Shown one piece after another: positions 44,506 through 59,740 of a stretch of 64,000 bases of DNA (positions within the stretch are counted from its first letter, which is position 1; each line of letters begins with the position of its first letter). The DNA lies in NCBI GenBank assembly GCA_015499995.1, contig JADNRV010000001.1:620001-684000 (forward strand), in the 5' to 3' direction. Source of the DNA: Flammula alnicola. Its lineage: Eukaryota > Basidiomycota > Agaricomycetes > Agaricales > Strophariaceae. Position numbers and translations under genes: made by a program. Below the pieces are notes generated by a model. It saw nothing but the letters and a program-made list of their open reading frames with translations. It was not told where the DNA came from and did no database searches.

Positions 44506-46105
44506 ATGGGTGAATTCGACATGGTCATTGGTACGGCCCTCTTCATTTATCCTATCGTAACGCTGTTGTCGCTGACAGATCCATTTCTGCAGGTGTCGTC
44601 CTTATAGGACTGTTCTGTAAGTTTCACAGACCAACGATATTGCATCGGCACTGACTCTTGACTTTCTGACAGTCAATACCTACCTTTATGGTCTTGTCAC
44701 GTACCAGTTCATCGTCTATCACAACACAAGTGCGTCATTGTGTATTATAGACCCATGCGTCCAGCGTACTGACTCGGAGGCACTACCGTCTTGCAGAGTT
44801 CAACGACCGGCTTTGGATCAGGTATTGCCGCTATCTACCCATTATATTTCAACTACTTACGACTTCCTGTAGGGCGATTGTCGGAGGCTTGTTTGTCCTC
44901 GACACGATACATAGCGCAGTGTAAGTATACATTTAACCATGTCTCGTTTCTTGGAATCTCATGCACATGCTCTACAGTGCTGTATATGCTGGATGGGAGA
45001 TGTGGTAAGTTTCGTGGCCAATCTTAATTTCTCGTCCCGTTCTTACAATTCGCGATAAGCGTCACCAACTACAATAACCCAGCCAGTTTAGCAGGTAGGT
45101 CTCATTGATACTGGTCCGCAGTCCCATCTTGCTGATCATGTAAAACAACAGTTGTTGGCTGGACAATTCCCTTCACGGCTGTCGCAACATCCCTGGCAGC
45201 GTTCATCACCCAGATTTTCTTGGGTCATCGGTGAGTCATGAATAACTTTCCAATCGTTAACTCTGTCTCATTTGACATTCTCTAAAGTGTCTTTATTCTG
45301 ACCAAGAGCAAACCACTTGTGGCGTTCCTTGGAATGCTGAGCGTTCTGGGCTTTTTCTTTGGAGTGTATGCTGGTATTTACTCGGGAATCTTGAACGAGT
45401 ATGTCGGTATTGCTTCTTTGTGGCTAGCCGCTCACGCGTTATATCTTCCAGGATCGCAAAATTCGGTCCTTTAGGCCCTTTCGTCACTTGCTGGCTGGTT
45501 TTCCAAACAAGTGCTGATATTTTTATCACAGGTTTGATATAATTCTTGTCCTGTGATTGTCGTGCTGATGTGAAATAATCAAGTTATCCTGACATATGTT
45601 TTGAGTCGCTCGCGCACTGGATTCCGCAGAACTGACACAATCATCAATCGTGTCATTCGCGGTGCTGTTCAAACAGGCCTGTTTGCCTCCATATTTGCCC
45701 TTTGTGATCTGTTCAGCTTCATGCTGCATCGTAACACGAACTTATATGCCATGTTCGCATACCCACTTGGTCGTATCTACACCAATGTAAGCGGCATTTC
45801 TTCGTGATCGGATATGTGTTCTCATGATGCTTCGAAGACGTTGCTGGATACACTCAATGCTCGGACTGCCCTCAAGTCACTAGCTGGTGGTACAGATGTG
45901 GCTGATAGTGAAGTAAGCATTCTGAACGCTAATTTTTTAGTATTTTTACTTATTTAATTTTGCGTCAGGGCTATCGAATGCAGTACCAAACGCATACCGT
46001 CGGGACCGGGCCAACTGTTCACTCCATTCATGTTCAGAAGGAAGTTATTACAGAGATGGGGATGGAAGCGTGGTCGACACCAAGTATCGTGTGGATGATG
46101 TGTAG
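44506..46105 (+). CDS. DUF6534 seven-helix membrane protein
   Basis: Basidiomycetes carry many paralogues of this family, whose function is unknown. The protein opens MGEFDMVIG, then short exons give LYGLVTYQFIVYHNT, FNDRLWIRAIVGGLFVLDTI, VVGWTIPFTAVATSLAAFIT, QIFLGHRVFILTKSKPLVAF, GVYAGIYSGILNE and TCWLVFQTSADIFIT. The family's most conserved block follows: RSRTGFRRTDTIINRVIRGA, VQTGLFASIFALCDLFSFML, NLYAMFAYPLGRIYTNTLLD and TLNARTALKSLAGG. Seven membrane helices are expected. About nine introns of about 50 bp are present. The tail shifts frame in the G-run at 46058-46061; one extra G gives a natural ending (VVDTKYRVDDV) at 46105. Without it, the frame runs on into low-quality sequence to 46325. 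Confidence 0.82.
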
Positions 46106-46336
46106 ATCAGTAAAGTTTAACATGGAGCCTGAGTACTGTGTACACACGTGTTCCACTCTTTCGAAATTAGTACTCTCGTTTTATTTATGTGTAAAAGTCA
46201 ATTTTAGTTATCAGTCCCACTTATTTAAGGTAATGGTCACACCAAATATAGAAAGCTGCTGTCACACGGTGGCTGACTTTCTCGCTCACTGGCAATTTCA
46301 ACACGTTCGCCAGCCTCTCATTTGACTACGATCACC

Positions 46337-48782
46337 ATGTCCTCCCAGAATGTACACGAAGGGTCCTTGCGTCGTCACTCATCTGAGCCAGAATGGCTGA
46401 ATGACCCGGAATCTGGCATCCGACAGTCGCAAGAACGTCGCAGAAGCCATCGAGTTAGCACGATTCCTCTTGGCCCTGTGGAAACCAGAAACTCGCCCAA
46501 TTTTAATCACACACAGGCTCAAAGTCATTCAACAAATCCCGACAACACGTACCGGAAGTATTCCTTGTCGTCATACGAGCACCCTTACGATATAGCTCCA
46601 CCAATCTATGCTCATACGGAAGCTTCTGCCTCGGCAAATTTCCGCCCTAGGAATGTTGGGATTCAACAAGATCCAGAGGATGACACAGGTCGAGACCGTT
46701 CTGCCCTCCCGAATACCAAACAAGCGCAGAAGCGACAGAATTTCCTCTCCAGCGTGATGGACTGGTATTCTATGACGAGGTCTGGGACGCATCAACTCCC
46801 GGATCAGAATCAAAACGGATTGGGTCGTGGCTCTAAATACCAGGACGATGACTATGGCTTCTCCAGTGCTGTCGATGGGATGCGCAGAGGCGACTCCGCC
46901 TTTTCTCAGGGATCAATGGATTCAGATTTTCTAGAACCCGACGACCCTAGAATTACGGGGAAAAAAGCCAATCAGGTCGATGACCAGGGAGATCTTGAAA
47001 AAAATATCTTGCGCCAAATGGACTACAAATCCGCCGAAAACATATTCAGCGTATTCGAATTGAATTTAACGTTTCCTGTGAGTGGATGAACTGTGTCCGG
47101 AAGAAATTTCTGATGCTTAACGATGATTAACAGCAATGAAACACAGACATGAATTTCTTCTCAAGCTAGCACGTTCTCTTATGACCTTCGGAGCACCGTC
47201 TCACCGTATCGAATCTCAGTTAGTGGCTGCTGCACGCATCATTGAGGTCGAAGCCGAATTTATACACTTGCCTGGGGTTATTATCTGTTCCTATGGCGAT
47301 CAAGAACTTGGTTGCTCCGAAACTCACTTCGTTAAATGTGGAGGACGTCTATCTCTTGGAGCTCTTCATAAAGTCCATCTCATCTACCGTTCTGTGGTTC
47401 ATGACGAAATTAGTGCCAAGCAGGCTACCGAACAACTAGAGGCTCTCCTTGTTGCTCCGCCGCCGTACTCTATCCTTTTCCGTTGCTTCCTCGCATTCTG
47501 TCTCTCTGCCTTGATATGTCCGCTGGCCTTTGGTGGATCTTTCCTAGATATGTGGATCGCAGGTGTGGCCGCATTTATATTGGCCTACCTACAGCTCCGT
47601 GTAGCAGAGAAAAGCGCGTTATATGCCAACGTATTTGAGTGAGTCCCTGTTTTTCAGGCTCTCTGCAATGTCTGAAGATTAATCGGAAATTTTAAGAATC
47701 ACGATATCAATATTTGTATCGTTCACTGCTAGAGGTCTCAGCAGCATTCGCAGCCAGATATTTTGTTATACTGCCATTTCATCTGCCGGGATTATTGGAA
47801 TCCTTCCTGGTTATCTCATCCGTGCGCCCAAAGTTTATTTTCAACTGCAGTTATCCCATTGATATTTCTCAGTCAGCAGCTCACTCGAACTTGCCTCAAA
47901 GAATATTGTATGCGGCAGTGTAAAGATGGTATATGCATTGATATATACCTTATTCCTGGTAACTTCACAAGTCGTCATGAAGAGTTGACTTGACTAATTT
48001 GAGTGACGCAGGGATTTGGTCTACAGATTGGAAACGATTTTTACCTCCTTCTCGATCCGCCTACTCGTCGTCACCTGGACGAACTCGCCGCGAAACTCAG
48101 CACTACTGTTTCTCTGACTGGTACTTGGCTCGCAGATAACGGTACTGCTGATGACACGGGAGTTCCATTAAATGGAACATGGACCTTTAACCCTACCATT
48201 TTGCCAAAAGAGCAGGACATCTATGAAGGATGCTACCGTCCAGCCAGATTTCCCTGGTATTTACAGCCGTTTCCGATGTGGACATCCTTCATCATCGTAC
48301 CGTTGTTTTCTACTCTATCTTCGCTTGCAAACCTTCAGCCTTTGAGAAGCAAACAACTGCCGGTCATGGTCGTCATATCTTGTTGCTCGTATGCTTCGAA
48401 CAAGATAGCTAATCATTACATCTTCAACCGGTCTGACGTGGTTTCAGCCATTGGTGCATTTACTGTAGGACTTCTAGGAAACGTATACTCTCGCCGTATG
48501 GGTGGAACGGCTTTTACCTCCATGGTTACAGGTGTCTTGTTTCTAGTGCCCGTAAGTCAGTGGTCATTGTTTCTGGACATATTTCTTATATGCTTTTATT
48601 ATAACTTCTAGTCAGGTCTATCTCAGGCAGGCGGGATCACTGCCAACGGTAACGGGATTGATATCGGAGGTGCGATGATTGCTGTGACGATCGGTATCAC
48701 TGTAGGGTTGTTCATGAGTCAGGCATTGGTGTACACCTTCGGTTCAAGAAGAACGCCGCGGTATTCTCCTTTTGAGATGTAG
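46337..48782 (+). CDS. PRM10: Prm10-like ThrE-family membrane protein
   Basis: The ThrE domain (DUF1212) is related to bacterial threonine/serine exporters; the fungal role is unclear. The N-terminal 220 residues are disordered (RSHRVSTIPLGPVETRNSPN). Then LEKNILRQMDYKSRRKHIQR, EFLLKLARSLMTFGAPSHRI, ESQLVAAARIIEVEAEFIHL and PGVIICSYGD give the conserved cytosolic domain. Multiple helices follow: LFRCFLAFCLSALICPLAFG, FLDMWIAGVAAFILAYLQLR, SSAGIIGILPGYLIL and SVKMVYALIYTLFLGFGLQI. The end, GLSQAGGITANGNGIDIGGA with GLFMSQALVYTFGSRR, matches Prm10. Conserved sequence changes frame at the CC of 47031-47032 (one C restores DYKSRRKHIQRIRIEFNVS). The upstream TTG at 46322 is not the start. Confidence 0.88.
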
Positions 48783-48821
48783 GATGATACAAATTATGGT
48801 GTCTGGTATTTCTCTTGGGTA

Positions 48822-50922
<2,101 letters not shown>

Positions 50923-51024
50923 TGTGTACTTCGATCAGGAAGTATAGAGGAGTTCTGAAGTGTTAGTGAACTCAGTACTAGTAGTAGTAGTAGCACTACC
51001 TGACCTTGACTCGATAATTCTTAA

Positions 51025-51032
51025 TCACGTGA
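51025..51032. promoter_or_regulatory. TCACGTGA palindrome in the FRS2/PEX2 divergent promoter
   Basis: The octamer is identical to the one upstream of the Avo2-like gene and lies about 100 bp from the FRS2 start and 125 bp from the PEX2 start. It is a plausible bHLH (Cbf1-type) site, inferred. Confidence 0.35.
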
Positions 51033-51156
51033 TTTAAGATCTAATCTTTCTCGAAAAGGAATTTCACGTTGGTTGTGATTCCTTGCCGGTTCCCGTAACC
51101 GTCCCTCGACCTCAGTCCGTGTAGAAAGCTACTACAATATAGCCTGTATTTCTCCA

Positions 51157-52660
51157 ATGTCCTCTCTACTCGCTGTACTAGAAGATGCATGGAGCACTGC
51201 TCAACCAAAGCTCACTGAAATCAGAGCTGCATTGAATACAAGAAATCCAGAACACCCACGTATCATCCGTGTCGGCCAACTAGATTCTGAACTTCTGGAT
51301 CAAGAGCTCGCGCAGCTACTTCAAGAACCTATCAACAAAGCTCTTTCCATGATCAACGTATGTTTCCTTGGCCATTACAATTGTGCATTTGTTCAAGGGC
51401 ATTAGTCGACATTTAGGGCGCGTTTTGAGCCGGAATTAAACTTGTTAATTCAGTTAACACTGTACAAATTATCAATATGGAATACTGGGGCCAGCTACGG
51501 AGCAAAACTGCAGGACTTGCGATATGTTGTTTCAAATAACTTTTCGGAGCGTTTGAGTCGTGCGTATTTTTTGACGACTCTCGGTGTTCACTGACCAAGC
51601 CCCTGGTCTAGCTTCGGGATTGCCTCGAATACACTTCTGCTGCACGGAGCATTGACACTGGTTTTACCATATGTTCACAATCGCTTTCGCTCTCATGCAT
51701 TATCGCAGGCCTGGCCGGATGCTCCTTCCTCTGACTATCGTCGTAAGGCTTGGGATGCGCTTGGCTCTGCGGAATCCATACATGCCCTATTGGGTCTTAC
51801 GAATTTCGTCGCATTTCTCTGGAGTGGAAGGTATTTATTGCCACATTTCTCCAAAGATGATATCTCAACCATTCCTTAGATACAGAACCTTGGCCGACAG
51901 GTTGCTCAAGATGAGTCTCGTGCCTTCACGGAGATTGGTCAAACGCGACGTCAGCTATGAATTTATGAATCGCCAAATGGTGTGGCATGCATTCACGGTA
52001 GGAGTCTTATCTTTTCCCCACGAGCTGTCTCATTATCAGAAATTTGTCCCAGGAATTCTTGCTGTTCTTGCTTCCACTCATCAGTGCTAGAACAATTCGA
52101 CGCCGAATTTATCGCATCACTTCTTTGCTTTCTCCCACCTTCTTATATTCCCTCCTACCTTTCCGAAATCTCCTAGGACTTCAACCAATCGTCAAAAAAG
52201 GGCTTAGTACCACACAGAAGCGAGGCAAATTCTGGGCACTTCCACAAGATCAATGCGCCATTTGCGCAGAAAATGCACAGTTCAGTCTCAATGTATCTGA
52301 ACCCACCAACCTCTTCACTTCGTTGGCCGCGGACTCTTCCAACGCACTATCAGAAGGTCCTCAGCGACAGACCCCCCTGCGCACCCCATATACAATCCCT
52401 ACCAAACTTCTTGTGGTCATATTTATTGCTACCATTGCGTCGCCGAGCGCATAATACGTACTGCTGAGGAGGCGGACGATGAGCTAGGGTGGGAATGCTT
52501 GAGATGTGGGGAAGAAGTGAAAGAGGCTCATAGATATACCGTTGATATCATCGAGAGTGAGCTGAGTGAAAGTGATTATGAATTCAGCAGTGATCTAGAT
52601 ATAGGTACAGATTTGTCAGGTTCGATGGGAAGTTATAGCGAATCAGCCTTCTCAGAATGA
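51157..52660 (+). CDS. PEX2: Peroxin-2, RING-type peroxisomal ubiquitin ligase subunit
   Basis: Pex2 with Pex10 and Pex12 forms the retrotranslocation and ubiquitylation channel for the import receptor Pex5. The N-terminal domain reads RIIRVGQLDSELLDQELAQL, then FEPELNLLIQLTLYKLSIWN, ASYGAKLQDLRY, LTLVLPYVHNRFRSHALSQA and IHALLGLTNFVAFLWSGRY, with the RTLADRLLKMSLVPSRRLVK loop and TEFLLFLLPLISARTIRRR. The C-terminal RING is DQCAICAENA followed by YQTSCGHIYCYHCVAERI and ECLRCGEEV. An acidic tail ends SGSMGSYSESAFSE. The frame breaks between the RING halves at the CCC of 52397-52399, and one C restores PYQTSCGH. Four introns are supported. Confidence 0.9.
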
Positions 52661-52765
52661 AAATAGTTTTACGAGGCTAGTTTTCCTGGGAAATCTGGGC
52701 CACCGGTGGTAAGTTGAGTAGAAATGTGCATAAATATTGTGCAGACGGTCAGGGGAATGTTCATC

Positions 52766-55700
52766 TCAACCTCGCGCAAGTGCGTCCTGAACTTGTTTCA
52801 GCACTGTAGGATCTGTACCGCTCAAGTAATTCTGGAGGGCTGCAGGACCACATATAGATTCTGCTGCCCTGATCTGGGTGCCGATGAAGCCAATAAGTGG
52901 TGTTATGCGGATGGATCCCGGTCGTACACCTTTCAAATGTGCTGCATGAGGCAGATGTTCATGCATTAGAAAGGTGACTTACCGCTTGTCGTCGAATGTA
53001 TTCTGGAGTACCTTCGCTTTCGCGAAAGTAAGAAGGAGGTGCAGTGTCTAATTCCCAGTATCGGACAAGACTAGTAGGAGATACAGGTTCAGAACTGCCC
53101 CCTGGTTAGCTCAAAATAAGTTGGACTGCAAAGTGGATGGCTTACTCGACCTCTTCCCGGTGCGCTGCTGCTTGTTCTTCGGCCTCTTTCAACTCTCCGA
53201 AAACGTCTAGCCAGAGATTAAATATTTCTCCAGGCAGACGTTGAAGAACCTCGGGTCGGGCAGTAGAGACTAGAGCTGCGATCCCCATTGCAGTCAATTT
53301 TCGGTGCCGCGGTTCGCTCATATTGTCAAACTAATTAGTTGCAGATCAGCCAAATCGGTAATGAGAAGAATGGACAATTGAGGGTTACCTTGCCCCACCA
53401 TTGGTCTAGAAGGGTATCGTATAAAGTGGTTTCCCGCTGATTCAGGATTGGGGCACTAGCCGACATAAGCTGAAGGAACATGCGATGATCAGACATAGCC
53501 ATTCTAGAGAAAAGGTAGATATGCTCCGTGAGGAGTAGTGTATCGCTCTAAGGGTGTTTCCCGTTAGCTCAGTTCATTAAAACATAGAGTTGTCACCCAC
53601 CTCCCCCGCAATCAAGGTTTTCAACAGATGAGCAAAAAGGCCAGAAGTATGCATGGGTTCGCCCCAGAGCTCGGAAGAAGACAACTGAATTAAGAGATTC
53701 AACGCCTGGAGGAGCTCCTTCGCGTTTATCTCGACGAGTTTGCTTGTGAGAGCATTGAGAAAGGCGCGGAAGAGATCTGTTGCATATGTCTAGATGTGTG
53801 TCAATAACTAACGTATTGAGTGTATAGAGACATTCAACAAACCTTCAGAATGTATTCTGAGTCTAACAGCAAATAAGATTCGATAATCCGCGTGATACTT
53901 CCAAGGAGGTCCAAGTTTGTTGCCAATAAACCCATAGCTTCAGGGAAAATGTCTCGCAAACACGGGCTTCCGTCGACACTTGAGATCGTGACGGTATTGC
54001 GTAGCGAGCTTAACCAGAGATTGAGCCCATCTGCGTCCAATTGGACAATGAACTACGATTAGGAGTAAGTTAGACGTTCAGCCGAAAGGTATGAACACTG
54101 ACTGCGGCGAAAGACTTTCACGGATTAAAGGTACTACGAGCCTTCCCAACGGACTAGAATGTTCCTTCACGGCCTGTGATTAAATTCATTCATTAAGCCC
54201 GCACTTATTACCAGACAAGGCAAAGGGTTACCTCCACCAACTTCGTTACGGTAACCAAGAGAGATGCTTTGAATAAAAAGTCGTTCTCGGCAGTAACCCC
54301 TGTCCGCGATTGAGAACATATATGCAAGGATAGAGAGGATAAGCTTACAGAGTTGAGGAATAGGCTCCGTTATTGTGGCCATGAAGGGCAGTATCTGGAT
54401 GAGAGGTCAATATACAAACATTATACGAATCAGAGAGGTTTGAACTTACCAATGTGCCCGATTGTTCAATGATAGTATTCAAGCTTTGGTCAACCTTACG
54501 TTTACTTTCCAGTGTGTCCGCTTCAGCCATGAGCTGTATCAGCTGAGGAACAGCTGTCGCCAAGAATGGAGCGAAAGTGTTAGCATCGAAACTGACAGCC
54601 TAAGGTCGAAACGAATCAATGTCATCTTTCCATAAGGTTGAGAGATCAGACATACATCTACACATTCTCGCAGGGCTGAAGCGGCTGTCAGCCTGACAAC
54701 AGCATCGCTACCTGAACCACGATCCTGGAGAAGATGGACAAGGATTTCCCACATCTTGGATTATTTGGGGATGTACATTCATCAGATACCCATTTTCCAA
54801 TGAGCCATGCGATTCGTCTTTTAATGATCGGGTAACTGGTCGTTCACGTCGTATATTAATATACGGAATGATATGGATAATTGACATGAACATACCTCGG
54901 ATTGGCGTCATGAGCTTCCGGCGAAAAGGTCCTCTCCAGCCATCTATCAAATTGAAGGACGTTTTTAAGGCGAAGGGCACAGCGACCTATGGCACAATAT
55001 AAAGCTTCCTTCTGAACAACGGCTTCAAGGTCCACAGAAGGCTGAGCTAGAAGGATATTAACAACGTGTTATTGTCCGCTCTTTTTTATAGTACTCACGG
55101 GCAATTTGCTCGAATGTAGAGGCCAAAAGGGGACAACAAAATCAGGAAACTGATTGCAAAGCTGTACCAGCACCTTTCGGAACAAGCCTTTTCTTTCAAT
55201 CGTCAATTTCAGGAACCCTGTTATTAAACAATGCACGTACCCTAATCTCGTATTCCCACTGGTCATTCTCTTGTCTTCTAAGTTGACCCATTCTTCTGGA
55301 TCAGCCATCCAATTCTCCAGGTCCGATGTGTTCAGAGGCATAAATCGGGTGACAAGCACACGAACGGAGTTTTCAACGAATTCTTGAGATAAAGCTTGAA
55401 ACGTGATAAACATGGGAACATTTGCATAAAGCGTTAATACGTACTGTTCTTATTCAGAGTGCCGCTCCTTTTCACTGGAGTAAATTGCGAAAGGCTTTCC
55501 TTGAACAGGACCATGCCCTGCACTAAGAATCTCACAGGATACAAAGCCTCGTCCGAGTCTAAACATTCGAAAGATTGAGAACATGGTTCAACAACCTACT
55601 GAAGACGAAAAGGACTCACCAGCGACGACACTTTGTGGATAATTTGTAGAATCGACGATCTGGGACCAGTAAAACATAATTAAATCCCCAGACGTCGGCA

Positions 55701-56992
55701 GCGAAATGAAACGCTCAGGTGATAGCTGTTGCAAGCGACGAAAATATTTTCCGAAAGTCCGAAGATGCCTGGTCAGAATAATTACCGTTCGGCGTATCTG
55801 GTCGTTTTTCATAAGGTCATTTGCTATCGCTGAAGGACAATGCTTTTTCGCAAGTCCGCCAGTGCCTTGACTTGCGCCGTTGAATTTTGAAAGAGTTCCT
55901 CAACCTGTACAAGCAATGAAGTGATAACACATCCCCGATTGAAAATAATATCATACCCATGCTTGATTGCGCTGATGTTCTTCAGCGGATAGTCTACCAA
56001 GTTTGTTCCAGAGCCACGCCGCCATTTTTACCAGGCATTTGTAGACCAGATGCGAGAGAAGAATGTTGTCATGCACGGTCTGCGAAGCAAGGTTCTCTGG
56101 TGACATGCAACTGGCGGAGAAAGTGACAGACATTGTAGAGTAGTAGCCTTGCAGAAGAAGCCGCAATTGCTCCACAATCTGAGGTCCTCGAGTAAACGGA
56201 AAGTGAAGAGATAGTGAAGGAACAAATGCACCTGAGCCATGGCCTTGACGCCATTCGGAAGCTTGATACTGGCAAATTCTTTTAAAATTCCATTCAAGAG
56301 TTTTAGACTTCGGCGTAGCCTGAGGGTATCTCTTGGGTCTTCCACCATTGAAATATAACGTTTCTGGAGGTTGGTATCGATAACTTTGACGAGATCACTT
56401 ATGAGAGTGGGCCTTCAAGAGACGAGGGAAAGTGTTACAGGCAAATCATGGGCATGTGTTTAAGTACTCACCATAAATTTGGGTAATCGGAACGCGCCAG
56501 CTTCGCCACTACAATCTCATTACACTCTGCAATCTAATCAGGGTTGGAATCGTGAGGAAAGAATGAGGTAGGAAAAGACTGACTGTATCGTCTTCTTCAT
56601 CCACAAAAAGGAGACATCTTTGACGAATACGAATTCTATGTTCGTCAGAAAGTAACCTATTATTAAAAGAACAAGAAATAAGTCAAAGAATCATTGAAAA
56701 AATAACGGGCGCCTTACTTTCTTGACCGCCAATGATGTACGACAGCGTTCTTGAACTGGATAATCGCCTGCTGACGAATGGCTAGAGGGAGAGTCGTTCG
56801 GGCCGCAATCTCTTGCAGAGCATCGTATGAACCAAACATATCCAACATTTGCTTGAGACGTTGACTTGACGCTTGGATCCTTGAGATATCTTGCGATGAG
56901 GCGCCGACTATAACTTCATATAGCTCTGCCGGTGACACGGATTGTACTAGGACGCCCATTGCCTGCGGTCTGCTGCCGCTGGTGGAGTCCAT
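52766..56992 (-). CDS. KAP120: Importin-beta family nuclear transport receptor (Kap120/importin-11)
   Basis: Kap120 carries ribosome-biogenesis and other cargo through nuclear pores in a Ran-GTP cycle. The N-terminal importin repeat is clear: SSQRLKQMLDMFGSYDALQE, TTLPLAIRQQAIIQFKNAVV and HHWRSRKLLSDEHRIRIRQR. The middle shows ENWMADPEEWVNLED and FPDFVVPLLASTFEQIA. HEAT-like exons continue with AADTLESKRKVDQSLNTIIE and FAPFLATAVPQLIQLMAEAD. The C-terminal segment has LVRYWELDTAPPSYFRESEG, then TPLIGFIGTQIRAAES, ending DPTVLKQVQDALARG. Some 20 introns make it the longest gene here at 4.2 kb. Frame breaks repaired by one base lie near 52913, 55129-55132 and 55271. The Kap120 name rests on the N-terminus; other importins are less likely. 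Confidence 0.85.
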
Positions 56993-57438
56993 AGGTAGGA
57001 GGTCTGAATGTGCTCAGGGAGAGGTCGGAACGAGGCCACCGTTCTTGGAGCTCTTAAGATTTAAGATTAGCTATCAATCGGATAGATTTAAAGAATCAGA
57101 AAGCAGAGAGGTGAATATCGGATATGCCACGTTTTGTAAGGATTATAATGATTTATCGAAGGGATTGCCTTTGGATGAGAAGTTATCAGAGAAGCACTAG
57201 TACTAGAATTATACTGTCTTGCACTCTCTTTCTTCTGGGCAGCTGCTTAACACGCGCAAATAACGCGTCGCGTGACAGGCCATTCGTGACGCGTTCATTG
57301 GTCACGACGAATTTCAAGCCCACTGAGTTGTGCGCCGGTGCCACCAAACTTATGCTGTTTCGCTCCAGTCAACTACTTTGCCTACGCAGCACGATATTTA
57401 CGCGTTATCTTCACGATTTTTTGGCGACCTCTCCAGTC
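56993..57438. promoter_or_regulatory. KAP120/SLX4 divergent promoter with three MCB elements
   Basis: ACGCGT (MluI cell-cycle box) occurs at 57263-57268, 57289-57294 and 57400-57405. MBF (Mbp1/Swi6) binds this site to drive G1/S genes such as DNA replication and repair genes. The cluster sits closest to SLX4, within 180 bp of its proposed start. Cell-cycle control is inferred. Confidence 0.5.
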
Positions 57439-59626
57439 ATGATAGGTACATCGTTTGAGACTCGACTTTACGATCTAGATGGAATTGTGGACGACTCTGA
57501 GCCAGAGAGGGCCGAGCTCCGGAGGCAGCAACGCAAACGCAAGCCATTGGACACGAATGCAAGAAAACGGGATGGCGAAATAGGAGTAGTTGCAACCATA
57601 TCACATGGCTCTGGGATAAGCGTTTCAAAGACTACTAATGTCATTGAAATATCTGGTTTGTCACCCCTTTCTCTTGCCAAAGCTCCGTCTTACCAAAAAT
57701 ACAACAGATTCAGATTCCCAGCCGTCTGACTCTCCATTCACGGGAACAGAGACAAACCGGGCCTCTCCGCGAATACACTGTCCTTCAAGTAGCTTGGACT
57801 CAAGTTCGTCCGCTTCTTTTCATGTACACGTTCTAAACCCGAACGAGTCTCAGGTAGCCGTACGCCCGCAATATCTAAGGTCGAAACTTCGACGACCTCG
57901 TCTTCAAAGCCGCTGCAAACGCCGTCTCCTTACCTCCTTGTCAATGATGGCAACGAAGATGCTGGTCCCAAGCGACTCGATCTCAGTCGTTTCGCTTTCG
58001 CAAACCCTGCAGCCAACAAGAAAACAACGAAATTGGCTCGTGAAACGACACGTTCAGCACTTCCGTCCTCAAGTAAATGCACAGATCGTTTTGCGACCAA
58101 AAAGGGCGTAGATCTGGATATACCAAGCTCCGTCCTTGCAAAGATTTCACGTTGTGTCTGTTGTGACGTTTCGTGGACAACAAGAAAGACGGGGATCCAG
58201 AAGGTGATGCACATTAAGAGTTGTGCAAAGAAATATGCCTTTGATAACGAAACCGTCCAACTCCTCATCCGGAAAGAAATCGCTAACTTCATCCCTATTG
58301 TGAATCCGGGGAAAGGAAAAGCAAAAGAATCACCTCCTGAGGATTCCCCTTCGAAGAAGACATATCTGGAGGAAATTCTTGTCGATGCTGCTCCAAGAAA
58401 GAGACTAAGCGTCAGCAGACCGAGACCTTGCTTGCCAATGTTTCTATCACCCGTGACAGTATCTTAGCGCGAGCGCAGGCAATTATTACTGCAACGACTT
58501 CTGAAGACCTCGATCTTGCTACGAACCCTCATGAGAGCTGTTCAGGCGTCGCCGGTTCTGACGGTGACGTTAACATGCCATCTCCAACGCAAAGCTTCGG
58601 ACCCAGTGCCTTAGCTCAGCTGCAGGGCGCAACATCGAGCACACTTTTTTCTGCCATTTATTCATCTCCGCCCTCGAAATCACTGGACGCCATGGATACA
58701 GAAATATCTCCAATGCGCACTCCCACCAAATCTCGCTCGCAGACCGTGAAGCGCGGGTTTTCTGCTTCACCCCCGGATGCATCCTACGGAGTTGAACCGA
58801 GAACGCAGCATTGCTCAAGTGATATTTCAGACGTTGGGCGAGAGGTCCAATCCAATATGTACGTTCAATGATATTACCCTTGATGTGATTGTAGTTGCTC
58901 GTTGACTAATATATCTTTATTGATTATCCTCCGGATTGCCTCATTCAGAGTGCCTCATGAAAATGATCTCCCTCTGTTAAGCTATTCTCCGCCAACTAAT
59001 TCCCCACTTCCCTCTATTGAGTTTCAATCTAATGCCAAAGATGACGTATGACTATCCGTGAATTATTTTTCATCTCTAAACCTTCTATTAATCAGGACTA
59101 TGACGGAATGGCGTTCATTCGGATGAATGCACCCTTGCCAACATCGCCTGCGGCGAGGATAACAAAAGGGTCGAAGTCGAAAGCATTCCCTGCCTCCCCG
59201 ATTCCCTCCCTTGACAAAGGAAATATCCTGGAGAAACCTACTCCGAAGAGAGCTGTCAGAACCAGAAAAAAATCACCTGCGAAAAAAACCAAGACCGTGT
59301 ATAACTTTGACGAAAAATGGGAAACACACATGGAAGAACACATTGTGCAAGACAGCAGTTTACATATGCGTATTCTTCGTTACGAGGTACAATTTCCGAA
59401 AGTATCATTCTTAGTCTCGATTTTTACAGTTGTGCAGCCTGTCCATTTCAACGTCTTCCTGGAGCTGGCGCAGCTCTATGCCCCATGTAGCGGCAGACTG
59501 AAACTCAATCTTCGAAAATACCTGGATAAAAAGGTCGATTTAGTCGTTCATATATAAATTTTCGTCTAATTGCTTATTTCTACGCAGGCTATCGTCTTTT
59601 ATGAACAATTACCGTGGGGTCGTTGA
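57439..59626 (+). CDS. SLX4: Structure-specific endonuclease scaffold SLX4
   Basis: SLX4 binds and activates the SLX1 nuclease, which cuts branched DNA such as Holliday junctions. Evidence is strongest at the ends of the conserved core. LDLSRFAFANPAANKKTTKL is followed by a zinc-type region (CVCCDVSWTTRKTGIQKVMH, IKSCAKKYAFD). The C-terminal SLX1-binding domain runs NFDEKWETHMEEHIVQD, SSLHMRILRYEPVHFNVFLE, LAQLYAPCSGRLKLNLRKYL, and after an intron DKKAIVFYEQLPWGR and stop. The linker is disordered, with SP/TP sites. Frame changes near 57861 and 58393 each need one base. The start MIGTSFETRLYDLDG is the first plausible ATG after an open upstream frame and remains uncertain. MCB boxes precede it. 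Confidence 0.82.
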
Positions 59627-59740
59627 TGGTCTTCCTTCACATAACCTGGTCATAACCATCTCATCTGCGCATATGTATAAAAACATGTAGAAAGAAAACT
59701 GCAATAACAAATATGTATTAAAGGAATATTTAAGAAATAA

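Noticed and set aside
46106..46325. Extension of the DUF6534 frame to 46325
   Set aside because: The extension has no similarity to the family, while one extra G restores a short natural C-terminus ending at 46105.
50975..50995. AGTAGT microsatellite in the FRS2/PEX2 promoter
   Set aside because: Only about five units; too short to be informative.
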